Below, piece by piece: positions 8,680 through 17,317 of a DNA stretch of 64,000 nt. The notes below the pieces were generated by a model. That model saw nothing but the letters and a program-made list of their open reading frames with translations, did not search any database and had not been told where the DNA came from. Source of the DNA: CBDEGU01 sp965238045 (lineage in GTDB: Bacteria > Acidobacteriota > Terriglobia > Bryobacterales > UBA6623); contig CBDEGU010000012.1 in NCBI GenBank assembly GCA_965238045.1, forward strand, positions 620,001 to 684,000, read 5' to 3'. Every line of letters begins with the position of its first letter. Positions within the stretch are counted from its first letter, which is position 1. The position numbers and the translations under genes were made by a program.

Positions 8680-10134
8680 CCGCGAGCCGGCGGCAATCCC
8701 GCAATCAGGTAGCGGGGGGCCCGGTCGCCAGTCCGTCAGAGGTGCTCAACTTGGCTGTTCGGGTTTCCGCTGTGCCGTCGCCGCGGCATGTTTTCCGCTT
8801 ACTGGACGTAGACAAGAACCGGAACCGGACTGCCGTGCTCTCCGATACGCAGGAATACCTCGTACTCTCCAGCGGCGAGACCGGCCGGCAGCATGAGGTT
8901 GATCTGAATCAGTCCAACGAATTGCGGAGCCAGCACGGCCGCGCTGAACGGCGGCGGCGTGTCGCCGACGAGCAGCGAAACTGGCAGCAGCGGAGTAAAC
9001 AGGCCGCCCTCGCCGGGCAGCGGAGCCGGCGAGCCCGTCATCAAAGGTTTGTCGAGCAGGCCCTGCCCGGTCGCGTAAAGAATGACGAACCCTCCGGCGG
9101 CCGCCGGGTTCTCGGCGGAGTTGATCGTGCCGTCAAGATTCGCGACGATGTTGAACAAACCCGGATGCACATCGGCGACGGTGATCGTCGATGTATTGCT
9201 GGACTGTCCGCCGATCTCGACCCGAACCTCCACGTTTTCAACACCCGCGACTTCGAAAGGTACTTGGGCGTTGATCTGTTCTTCACTGGTGAACAACAGA
9301 GGCGCGGGGAAGTTGTTGAAGAAAACCCGGACACCGCCGAGCAGCGTGGGCAGCTTGCCGGTTTGCGGGTCGAACGAGGCGGTGACTCCTTGGGCCGGGC
9401 CGATGTTCAGGCCGAAGATCGAAACGAGTTCTCCCGGCGCGACCGCTTGTCCGGAAAAATCGGCCGCGTTCACGATGCCGGATCGCGAAATCACCGGCAG
9501 GGACGTGATCCAAGCGCGGGTCGGCGTCCAGAGCGCGCCGCCGTCGGTGGTTTTGAACACCCCCCCGTCGAATGTTCCCAGATACAGGGTGCGCGCCGTA
9601 ACCGGGTCCGCCGAAAGCACGAGCGGAATTTGAGTTTCGATCCCGGTTGGGATGGCGTCCCAGTTGTTGCCGCCATCGGTGCTTTTGAACACGCCAAGGT
9701 TCGTCGCGATATAGATCGCCCCGTTGTCTTGCGGGTCGGCCACCATGGAGGTGACCGAGAGGGCGGCGCCGCCCGGAGCACCCGAGACCACCGGCACGAA
9801 ACCGTCCCTGCCGCGGTCTTCACTGCGGAAGACACCGAACGCCGAACTGACGAAGAGGCGTTTGGTGTTTGAGGGATCGACGACAACATCGAGCAGCGAG
9901 GTGAGAGTTGGCCCCATCGGATCCCAGACGTCGCCTCCATCGTCGCTGCTGAACAACTGGAAGGTTGGTTGACCGAAGAAATCCGTGATACTGCCGGCCG
10001 CGTAAAGCCGTTGCGAGTCAGAAGGGTCCATCGCAAGGCCGGTGATGTTCCAAGCCGTCAGCGCACCGACAACGCCGGTACCCTGGATGTCGTTGATGGA
10101 AGTGAAACTTACCCCGCCGTCCTGGCTTTTGAAT

Positions 10135-10797
10135 GGGGCTTATAAAGAATGCTTGACGCAGCGCGTGCCAGGCCTCTCGGGGAGTGTCTCCGCCCCTGTT
10201 GCCCGACGGCGCTCTGCTCACTAGGTCTCGTCTCACCGTCGAGACAAGGGAGAGATCGCATGATCTTCAAGGGTACGGTGTACAGACGGAGCTCATCTGA
10301 TCGTCCCAGGCAACCTGAGATGGCGGGGGAGAGGGAGGTCTTCAAGTGCAATCCGCAGCGTGTGTGCCGAATAATGAAAGAGACCGGTTGGGAGAGCGTT
10401 TTCTGCGGCACTCTCAACCTTAGGGTAGCCGATGGAGTATCTGACGACCTGAGCGCTATGCGTGCGTTATTCTTCGAGCGCCCAGAGGACGTCAAGCATC
10501 CGACAGACCAAAGGATCCCCAAGAAACGCGGCGGGTACTGCTACTACAGAGCGACGGCGTCAGTGCGAGGCGAGACCCAGGAGGTCCTGGTCAGACGGGC
10601 CGGCAACCCGCACGACAACACGACAAGAGGTGCGTGGAGCTAGTCGCTCCAGTCAAGCTGAACCGTCTTCAGATAGACAAGGGCAGCGAGGTCGAGGTCG
10701 CCGTGTCTTCCGCCCGACGCCTCAGCAGGGAACCCATGCACCCGAATGGCCGCTCTCACGCTCATGCGGGGCGCGTCAAGTAGCCTTTATAAGTCCC
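10135..10797 (+). mobile_element. 663-bp non-autonomous cassette with 25-bp TIRs and 8-bp target duplication
   Basis: The ends are imperfect inverted repeats of about 25 bp (21 matches), sharing GGG-n-CTTATAAAG and CTTGACGC. The element is flanked by identical TTTTGAAT (10127-10134 and 10798-10805). It encodes no transposase. Instead it carries a DUF120-like gene (10260-10783). An 8-bp duplication and termini starting GGG agree with mobilisation by an IS1595-type transposase; one such enzyme is encoded 3 kb away, but its own termini differ in sequence, so the mobilising enzyme is unproven. Confidence 0.85.
10260..10783 (+). pseudogene. DUF120-like (CTP-dependent riboflavin kinase-like) cargo gene, frameshifted
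   Basis: The ATG at 10260 has GGGAGAG upstream. The first frame gives MIFKGTVYR, then FCGTLNLRV (residues 48-56, equivalent to the GTLN metal/nucleotide motif of archaeal RibK), and stops at 10643. The next frame continues with CVELVAPVKLNR and KGSEVEVAV, the characteristic C-terminal segment of DUF120 proteins (compare IIAPxxLR...GDxVxV). The break is an exact 8-bp tandem duplication (CACGACAA twice, 10611-10626). Deleting one copy gives one frame of 171 residues ending at TAG 10781-10783, inside the right TIR. Catalytic activity is unproven and the N-terminal glycine motif is not obvious. Confidence 0.62.
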
Positions 10798-12157
10798 TTT
10801 TGAATACCCCCCCGGCGGTTGCGACATAGACGACCGCCGGGTTCGCCGGGTCGATCACGATGCGGAAGACCGAAGCGCCGGTGAACAGCGGATTCCAGTT
10901 CCTGCCTCCGTCGGTACTCTTGAAAAATCCCCCATCGCCCCGCGTAAACGGATTCACCGAGCCGGCATAGACGTTTTGAGTGTTTTGCGGGTCGAAGGCG
11001 ATGGAGCGAAGATCCACCGCGAGAAGGCCTTCGCGGGATTCCTCCCAGCGATCCCCGGCCGCGGTGGAGAGGAATAATCCGCCTCCGAAAACGTCGGCGA
11101 GCAGGTTGGCGTTGTTTTGAGGATCGACCGCCAGCGCCCGTATGCTGGCCGTCGCCAGGCCGTCGGAGGAAATCTGCCAGTGGTCGCCGCCATCGGTGGA
11201 GCGAAACACTCCGGTCCCGTTGAAACCCGCGAACAGCGTGGAGGTCTCGTTGGGATCGATCACCAGCGCGAAGACTTCGCCAAAGGGCATGCCCTCGCTG
11301 ATGCCCTCCCAGGTCTGGCCGGCATCAGTGCTGCGGAAAGTGAAGCCGAGCTGAGTGGAGATATAGACAAGGCTGGGGTCGCCGGGATCGATAACGATAT
11401 CGGTGATGCTGAAGCCGAACAGGTCGGCGACGATGGCCGCGGACTGTCCCGCGTCGGTCGAAATCGAAAGCCCGTTGCCGGTTCCCAGATAGATGACATT
11501 CGAGTCCGACGGGTGGATGGCCAGCGTCTGGCCCGGCGCGCCGCTGCCGGCCGCGGTCCACTGCGCGCCACCATTGGTGGATTTGAAAAGAAAACCGTCG
11601 CCGGGCAGCGTCAGGCTCGTCTGCATGGCATAGACGATCTGGGAGTTGTTGGGGTCGACGAGGATATCGAGATAGTCGCCTTCGAAGATCGTGTCGTTGA
11701 AAATCAGCAGGCCAATGTTGATCGCAGTCCACTGATTGCCGCCGTCGGTGGTCTTAAAGATGCCGCCGAAACGGGTGCCGGCATAGATGGTGTCCGGGTC
11801 GGCGGGGTCGATCGCCAGGGATCGAACATCGAGCGTCGTTAGTCCGTTGCTGGCCTGCGTCCAGGAATCGCCCTGATCGGCCGAGCGAAAGACGCCGGCC
11901 TCGGTCGTGGCGGCGAACCACTGCTGGCCCGAGCCGGTGATCGCCGATACCGACGCGCTGGTGAGTCCGGCGCTGGCCGGCCCCCAGCTCAGTCCGCCAT
12001 TCTCGGTTCGGAAGACGCCCCGACTCGTAGCCGCGAAGACGAGTCCCTGCGTCGAGGGATCGGCGAATAGGTCGGTCACGCGGGCTCCGGGAGGACCGCC
12101 TTGCGCCCAAGCGGCGACGGTCCAGAAGAAGACCAGCCAGCGAACAAACTTTTCCAT

Positions 12158-12736
12158 TGCTTCTTCAGTCTATAGAGCAGGGGGGCCGGCAAGGCGGCTA
12201 CTCGTGTAAAAGATCACCTTTCGAGCGCGGCGGACGGGGCCGGCGGCTCCCGAGCCGGGTAGGGAAGAACTGGACAGGGAAGCAGAGTCGCCGTACCCGA
12301 GTGAGAGTCTGAACATCCGGCCGATGGATCCGCCGCCTGGCACAGCCTTGCGTGATCGAGTGCAACCACCGTATGGCCGATATACACCACAAGACTTAGC
12401 CGAGGGCAGTCGCCGGGCCAGTGCGGGAGGCCGGTGCGGGAGTCTGGAGCGGGAGGCCGGAGCGGGAGGTGAGGACAGATTGCGACCAGTGGTCTCCGCG
12501 ACAGTCTCGACGGCCCGAGCCCGCGCCGAGCCCCGGGCCCCGGATAATCAGCGTTTCGTCGCCGAACAACCGTGTAAGAACTACACAGCGGCGAACCACG
12601 CCCTGGAAAATTTGCGCACTTTTCTCTGGGTTCCAGCGTATCTATTTGTACGCTTGTCACGAATAGGAGGGTGTAGGAGCGCCCGCGAGACATTGGCAGG
12701 ACAATTGCTATCAACAGGGGAGCACGGAGCCACGAC
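12158..12736. other. Gene-free interval with G-rich degenerate tandem repeats
   Basis: No frame here has convincing coding character. At about 12415-12475 there are imperfect repeats of a GGAGCGGGAGGCC-type unit. The right part, ending in GGGGAGCACGGAGCC before ATG 12737, is probably the leader of the small membrane gene. Confidence 0.5.
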
Positions 12737-12961
12737 ATGAGACTGATTGGCATCACAAATCGGGGACTGGCGGTGATCAGCGTACTGGTGATGGTGTTGT
12801 GGGGACTGATTCTAGCGGAGCGATCGATTCTTCGGCAGGCGAGACAAGACCACTACGAGTTTCAGCGCTCGCACCCGATTGCGGCACCGCGCGACAGGCC
12901 GCTGCCGGTCGAATACAACAACCCTCCATCCTTTTCTGCCGCGCCCACGGCGATCAGCTAG
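12737..12961 (+). CDS. Small single-pass membrane protein, unknown function
   Basis: 74 residues. One strong transmembrane helix (about 10-27, LAVISVLVMVLWGLILAE) is followed by a short arginine-rich stretch and a proline-rich, probably extracytoplasmic tail ending at TAG 12959. GGGGAGCACGGAG lies before the start. The composition is that of a real type of small membrane protein, but no family is recognised and neighbours give no hint. Confidence 0.5.
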   Translation: MRLIGITNRGLAVISVLVMVLWGLILAERSILRQARQDHYEFQRSHPIAAPRDRPLPVEYNNPPSFSAAPTAIS

Positions 12962-13595
12962 CCCTGGAGCACACTGGCCCCAGGCACCCGCTTCTCTTCG
13001 TAGGGTTGGGGCTTGCCTTCTTGGACACCCACCGGTCTTGATTGTTCAACTGTTCGGCTTGGACGTACCTGCCAAGGCTGTCCGTCCCGTTTTGAGATAC
13101 TGCTAGTGTTTGGTTGCCGTGAGGCCTATTGGGTGTTCGCACCGCTCGGGGCAGCCGAAGCACATCGGGAACTGCCGTTCTGATGACCGACGAAGAAATC
13201 ACTGATCTGCTTACGGATCTGGAGTCAGATCGCGTGGAGAGGAAAGCCGCGGCGTCGGATATGGCCAAGATCCGTGAGGCTGTCTGTAGTTTCGCCAACG
13301 ATCTTCCGGGTCAGCGCAAGCCCGGAGTCCTGTTTATAGGTGCGAACGATGATGGATCCTGTGCTCATCTGCCGATCACGGATTCGTTGCTCCTCACGCT
13401 CAGTGACATCAGGTCGGACGGCAATATCGTGCCGCTGCCTGCGATGAGCGTGGGGAAACGAACCCTCAACGGTTGTGATACGGCGGGGATTATCGTTCAG
13501 CCGTCCGCGGCTCCCCCGGTTCGCTATAAGGGCCGGACTTGTATCCGAGTGGGGCCGAGACGAGCCTATGCTACGCCGGAAGAAGAAAAACGTCT

Positions 13596-14632
13596 GATGG
13601 GTATTCACTTGACTCAGGTATTTTGAAATGGCCCCTACATGTTGTGGTTGTCCGTAGCGCGTGTTGCGGTGCCTCCGACCAGCGACTTGTAGGGCGCCGG
13701 TTGCACGGCGACGGCCTGCTGAACCAGGCGGTAGAAGAGCTTGCCTCGGCTTCTGGACTTGCGGCGGTTGAAGCGGAAGGTGAATTCGTCGAGGTAGTAG
13801 TCGAGATGCTCGTGGCTGACGGCTCCTTGATGCGTACCCAGTATCCAACGCTTCAGTAACGACACCACGCGATGCACGCGGGGGAGCAGTTGAGAGGCTC
13901 GTGCCGGTTGCCCGTCCAGGTAGCTCACCTCGTGGCGATAGCCGTCGCTTTCGAGTGGCTCGTATCCCAGCCAGCCGTCCGTGTGGACCACGCTGCCGGG
14001 TTCGACCGACTCGCCGACGAAGGCCATCAAGCTGTCCCCAGAGGCGTTCGGAATCGTGCGCATCCGAACTCGTCCGATGCCGGCGCCATCTTCCTCGGCC
14101 GCTACTACAATCAGCGCTTTCGCGTCGGTTTGGCGGCCCCGCACGCCCTCCTCCAGGGCTCCTAAGTAAGTCTCGTCAACCTCAACGCGCCCGCTGAGGC
14201 GATCACGTCCGGGCCGCACCATAGCGCGCCGAAGCTTGTGCAACCAAGTCCAGGCCGTCTTGTAGCTGCCCAGGCCCAACACCCGCTGCAATCCCAATGC
14301 ACTCGCCCCGTTCTTCTGGCTGGTGAGCCACCACATTGCTCGAAACCAACTCTGGAGCGGCTTGCGGGTGTCTTGAAAGATTGTGCCTGCTGTCGCCGAA
14401 GCTTGATGCCCGCAGCTTGCACACTGCAGCAGCACCGTGCGCACCGCCCAGGTTTTGTCATGCCCGCATCGCGGACAACGAAAACCCTCCGGCCAGCGGA
14501 GTTGACACAGATACTCCCGACAGGCCTGCTCGCTAGCGAAACGCGCCTCGAACTCGGCCAAATTCCGGGGATAATCTTCCATCGCCCAAGATCCTACATC
14601 TTGGGGTCACCTGAGTCAAGTAAATACCCATC
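13596..14632 (-). mobile_element. IS1595-family insertion sequence, complete
   Basis: 1037 bp. The termini GATGGGTATTCACTTGACTC (13596 on) and the complement at the right end (to 14632) match at 23 of 24 positions. The flanks carry the 8-bp duplication AAACGTCT (13588-13595 and 14633-14640), the size typical of the IS1595 group. It holds one transposase gene. Confidence 0.95.
13635..14582 (-). CDS. IS1595 (ISXO2-like) transposase
   Basis: 315 residues. An N-terminal zinc ribbon (CPRCGHDKTW ... CASCGHQAS, about 36-60) precedes the ISXO2-like DDE/N domain: VEVDETYLGA (first Asp), VHTDGWLGYE (second Asp), and the conserved NRR segment near FRFNRRKSRSRGKLF. The protein is of full family length and appears intact. 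The start at 14582 is an ATG a short way inside the right terminus. Confidence 0.95.
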   Translation of the reverse strand: MEDYPRNLAEFEARFASEQACREYLCQLRWPEGFRCPRCGHDKTWAVRTVLLQCASCGHQASATAGTIFQDTRKPLQSWFRAMWWLTSQKNGASALGLQRVLGLGSYKTAWTWLHKLRRAMVRPGRDRLSGRVEVDETYLGALEEGVRGRQTDAKALIVVAAEEDGAGIGRVRMRTIPNASGDSLMAFVGESVEPGSVVHTDGWLGYEPLESDGYRHEVSYLDGQPARASQLLPRVHRVVSLLKRWILGTHQGAVSHEHLDYYLDEFTFRFNRRKSRSRGKLFYRLVQQAVAVQPAPYKSLVGGTATRATDNHNM

Positions 14633-15429
14633 AAACGTCTTAGTGAAAGGCGCCGGTTCGCCGATCTTCCCTTTGACATTTCGCCGTTAGACTCGGCTTC
14701 GCTGGACGACTTAGATTTGAGCCTCTTTCAGCAAACGTATCTGCCTTCAGCGATTGCGAAGGAAGTTCTAGACGAAAATCAGCGCAGTATCGAGGAACAG
14801 CTTGCGTCGCTGAGATTTCTGTCTCCTGGTGACCCGCGCAAACCGACTGTCTTAGGCATCCTGGTGGCGGGGAAGGACCCGAGAAGGTTTCTGCCCGGTG
14901 CTTACGTTCAATTCCTGCGACTCGACGGCGAAGAACTCGTTGATCCGATCAAGGACCAGAAGGAAATTGACGGGCCCCTGCCTCACTTGATGGCGACACT
15001 AGAGGGCGTGCTTCGGCTCAACATTGCAACCGCCACCGATATCAACAGCGAGGCGATCGAGGTCAAGCATCCCGACTACCCGCTTGCGGCGCTGCGCCAG
15101 CTCGTGCGCAACGCGATTCTTCACCGCGCCTACGACGGAACGAATGCGCCGGTTCGCGTCTACTGGTTTAACGACAGGATTGAGATCCACAGCCCCGGGG
15201 GACCGTATGGTCAAGTCACTCGAGAGAACTTCGGAGATCCGGGAATCACCGATTATCGAAATCCGCACCTAGCCGAGGCGATGAAGAATTTGGGATATGT
15301 ACAGCGATTCGGCATGGGCTTGGAAATCGCCCGTAACGAATTAGAGAAAAACGAAAATCCGCCGCCTGAGTTTGATGTCCAAGCGACGAATGTACTTGTG
15401 ACTGTACTTGTGACGATTCGGAGGACGCG

Positions 15430-16422
15430 GTGAGCGTCACGATTGTCGCCTTTTTCAACAACAAGGGCGGCGTTGGGAAAACATCTCTCGTCTATCATCT
15501 GGCGTGGATGTACGCCCAGCTTGGCAAGCGTGTTCTCGCGGCCGATCTCGACCCTCAGGCCAACCTGACGGCGGCCTTTCTTGACGACGACAGACTGGAA
15601 AGCCTTTGGGGAGAGGACGACCGTAGAGCGACTGTCTTTGGGGCGATTCAACCGCTCAAGGCGGGCGTAGGCGATATCAAGGACGCCCATGTCGAAGACA
15701 TCGATGAGAACCTGGCTCTTCTTGTAGGGGATCTTGCTCTGTCCAGTTACGAGGATGATCTTTCTGAAGTTTGGCCGAAGTGCCTCAGCGGCGACGAGCG
15801 GGCATTTCGAGTTACATCGGCGTTCTGGCGCATGATTCAGAATGCGGCTAGACGTCAAGAAGCAGACCTGGCGCTGATCGATCTCGGTCCGAACCTCGGT
15901 TCCCTCAACCGAGCGGTTCTAGTTTCGTCCGACCATGTCGTCATCCCGCTTTCACCGGATCTGTTCTCACTGAAAGGACTTAGCAATTTGGGGCCGACCC
16001 TTAGGCAGTGGAGGACGGACTGGACACAGAGGCTGGCTCACAGGCCCGAGCTAGACTTGGACCTTCCGCCGGGAGTGATTCATGCGGCCGGGTATGTGGT
16101 CATGCAGCATGCGACGCGTCTCGATCGTCCGGTGAAAGCCTACGAGAAATGGATTCGGCGGATCCCCGGTGTCTACCGCAAGGATGTCCTGGCACGCCCA
16201 GAAGAACCAAACGTGACCGTAGCCGATGACCCGCATGCATTGGCCATGCTGAAACACTACCGAAGCCTGATGCCGATGGCTCAAGAAGCTCGCAAGCCTG
16301 TATTCTTGCTCAAGCCCGCCGATGGCGCCATTGGCGCTCACTATCAGGCGGTTCAACAGGCCGGCCAGGACTTTGAGGAACTGGCTCGGAAGATCGCAAA
16401 GAAAATAGATGTAGAACTATGA
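15430..16422 (+). CDS. ParA-like ATPase
   Basis: 330 residues starting at GTG 15430, overlapping the stop of the AlbA_2 gene. A deviant Walker A, NNKGGVGKTS (residues 10-19), is followed by the ADLDPQAN Walker A' region and LALIDLGPNL (Walker B), then VVIPLSPDLFSLKGL. This is the ParA/Soj family layout, but there is no ParB gene or centromere-like repeat nearby, so plasmid-type partition is unlikely. The protein also has an extended C-terminal third. Coupling to an AlbA_2 protein suggests a two-component accessory system, possibly defensive (inference). Confidence 0.85.
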   Translation: MSVTIVAFFNNKGGVGKTSLVYHLAWMYAQLGKRVLAADLDPQANLTAAFLDDDRLESLWGEDDRRATVFGAIQPLKAGVGDIKDAHVEDIDENLALLVGDLALSSYEDDLSEVWPKCLSGDERAFRVTSAFWRMIQNAARRQEADLALIDLGPNLGSLNRAVLVSSDHVVIPLSPDLFSLKGLSNLGPTLRQWRTDWTQRLAHRPELDLDLPPGVIHAAGYVVMQHATRLDRPVKAYEKWIRRIPGVYRKDVLARPEEPNVTVADDPHALAMLKHYRSLMPMAQEARKPVFLLKPADGAIGAHYQAVQQAGQDFEELARKIAKKIDVEL

Positions 16423-16593
16423 TGTAGATCTGTGCTGAAACAGCCGCGGCTGTTCTCTGGCGCGAATGTCCGGAAGCAGGCAGGAGGCACACCCACCCGG
16501 ACATCTTGTATCATGACTCAAGGCGGGGGAAGTGACCGCCGTCCGCCCTATTTCGCCACCCTGCGCGAGCCGAACCGGCCGATCACACCTTCG

Positions 16594-17277
16594 ATGACCG
16601 TCGTCAAGAGGCCTCGTCTGGCCAAGGAAAGGAAACAGCGTCTTGCCAAGATCCTGCGGCGTCTCAAGCGAGACTACCCCGCTGCCGAGTGCGCGCTGAC
16701 TCATGGGTCGGCCTGGGAGTTGCTGGCGGCGACGATTCTTTCGGCCCAGTGCACCGATGTCCGGGTGAACCTGGTGACGCCGGGACTTTTCGCCAAACTG
16801 CCGACGGTGCACGCCGTGGCGTCGGTCGACCAGGAAGCGCTGGAGCGGGAGATCCAGTCCACCGGGTTTTTCCGCAACAAGGCCAAGTCATTGAAAGGCG
16901 CGGCCCAACGGATTGTCGCCGAGTACGGGGGTGAAGTGCCCGATGAGATGGAGCCGTTGCTGAGCTTGCCGGGAGTCGCCCGCAAAACGGCGAATGTCGT
17001 CCTTGGCACGTGGTTTGGCAAAGCCGAGGGCGTCGTCGTCGATACTCACGTCGAGCGTATTTCCGGGAGGCTCGATCTTACCAAGCACAAGGATCCGAAG
17101 CACAAGGATCCCAAGAAGGTGGAGCAGGATCTGATGAAAATTCTTCCTCAAAAAAAATGGATTGAATTTTCTCATCAGTTGATTCACCACGGACGCCAAG
17201 TCTGCGTCGCTCGCAAGCCCCGCTGCGCCGAATGCGGTTTGGAAAAGCTTTGCTACGCCAAGGATAAGGTCGCCTGA
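16594..17277 (+). CDS. nth: Endonuclease III (DNA glycosylase/AP lyase)
   Basis: 227 residues from ATG 16594; an upstream in-frame ATG at 16432 adds non-conserved residues. Base-excision repair enzyme removing oxidised pyrimidines. The helix-hairpin-helix LPGVARKTANVV carries the catalytic lysine (about 131), VDTHV the catalytic aspartate (about 150), and the C-terminus the [4Fe-4S] pattern C-x6-C-x2-C-x5-C (CVARKPRC...CGLEKLC). A five-residue duplication, HKDPK repeated (15 bp at about 17085-17115), lies after the HhH domain. An IS4-type element begins 40 bp after its stop. Confidence 0.95.
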   Translation: MTVVKRPRLAKERKQRLAKILRRLKRDYPAAECALTHGSAWELLAATILSAQCTDVRVNLVTPGLFAKLPTVHAVASVDQEALEREIQSTGFFRNKAKSLKGAAQRIVAEYGGEVPDEMEPLLSLPGVARKTANVVLGTWFGKAEGVVVDTHVERISGRLDLTKHKDPKHKDPKKVEQDLMKILPQKKWIEFSHQLIHHGRQVCVARKPRCAECGLEKLCYAKDKVA

Positions 17278-17317
17278 GGGGAAGTGCCGGCGCGCGAGGA
17301 CGATGCGCGTTTCCAGG

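Larger units (their letters stand above)
8799..12157 (-). pseudogene. Exported beta-propeller (BNR/VPS10-like) protein with Solibacter C-terminal domain, split by a cassette
   Basis: A signal peptide (ends near AWAQGG) is followed by many Asp-box type repeats (GGVFKSTDGG...W) like those of the photosystem-stability/sortilin-like propellers. After about residue 670 comes a domain beginning SRSGIVNAADFSGQ with PGELVSIFG and AQVPFEV, matching TIGR03437, the Solibacter C-terminal family. The gene is interrupted at codon ~450 by the 663-bp element at 10135-10797. Removing the element and one TTTTGAAT copy restores a continuous frame of 895 residues (GGVFK/SQDGG). As it stands, the 5' part (12157-10787) ends KRDL-stop inside the element, and the 3' part has no start of its own. 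Function unknown; presumably surface or secreted. Confidence 0.88.
13183..15433 (+). pseudogene. AlbA_2 (Schlafen-like) DNA-binding/ATPase protein, split by IS1595
   Basis: The 5' part (13183-13587) encodes the AlbA_2 fold: DRVERKAAASD, then GVLFIGANDDG and RYKGRTCIRVGPRRAYATPEEEKR. The 3' part (after 14640) continues LSERRRFADLPFDI, EDLDL-type sequence, RNAILHRAYDG and IHSPGGPYG, a C-terminal HATPase_c_4-like module. Removing the IS (13596-14632) and one AAACGTCT copy yields an unbroken 401-residue protein, so the gene was intact shortly before insertion. Its stop overlaps the GTG start of the ParA-like gene by 4 bp (GTGA), indicating a two-gene unit. Related proteins are regulators or parts of defence loci; the role here is unknown. 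Confidence 0.85.

Noticed and set aside
8673..9872. 399-codon open frame on the + strand
   Set aside because: Antisense to the propeller gene with TIGR03437 domain; composition is arginine/glycine-rich without motifs.
10260..10783. Programmed ribosomal frameshift in the DUF120 gene
   Set aside because: There is no slippery heptamer or stimulatory stem at the junction, and an exact 8-bp tandem duplication explains the shift more simply.
12214..12756. 180-codon minus-strand frame
   Set aside because: It crosses the small membrane gene start and the G-rich repeats; its sequence has no domain or plausible ribosome site.
15430..16422. Plasmid-type parA partition locus
   Set aside because: No parB gene follows and no iterons or parS-like repeats are visible; coupling is to an AlbA_2 protein instead.
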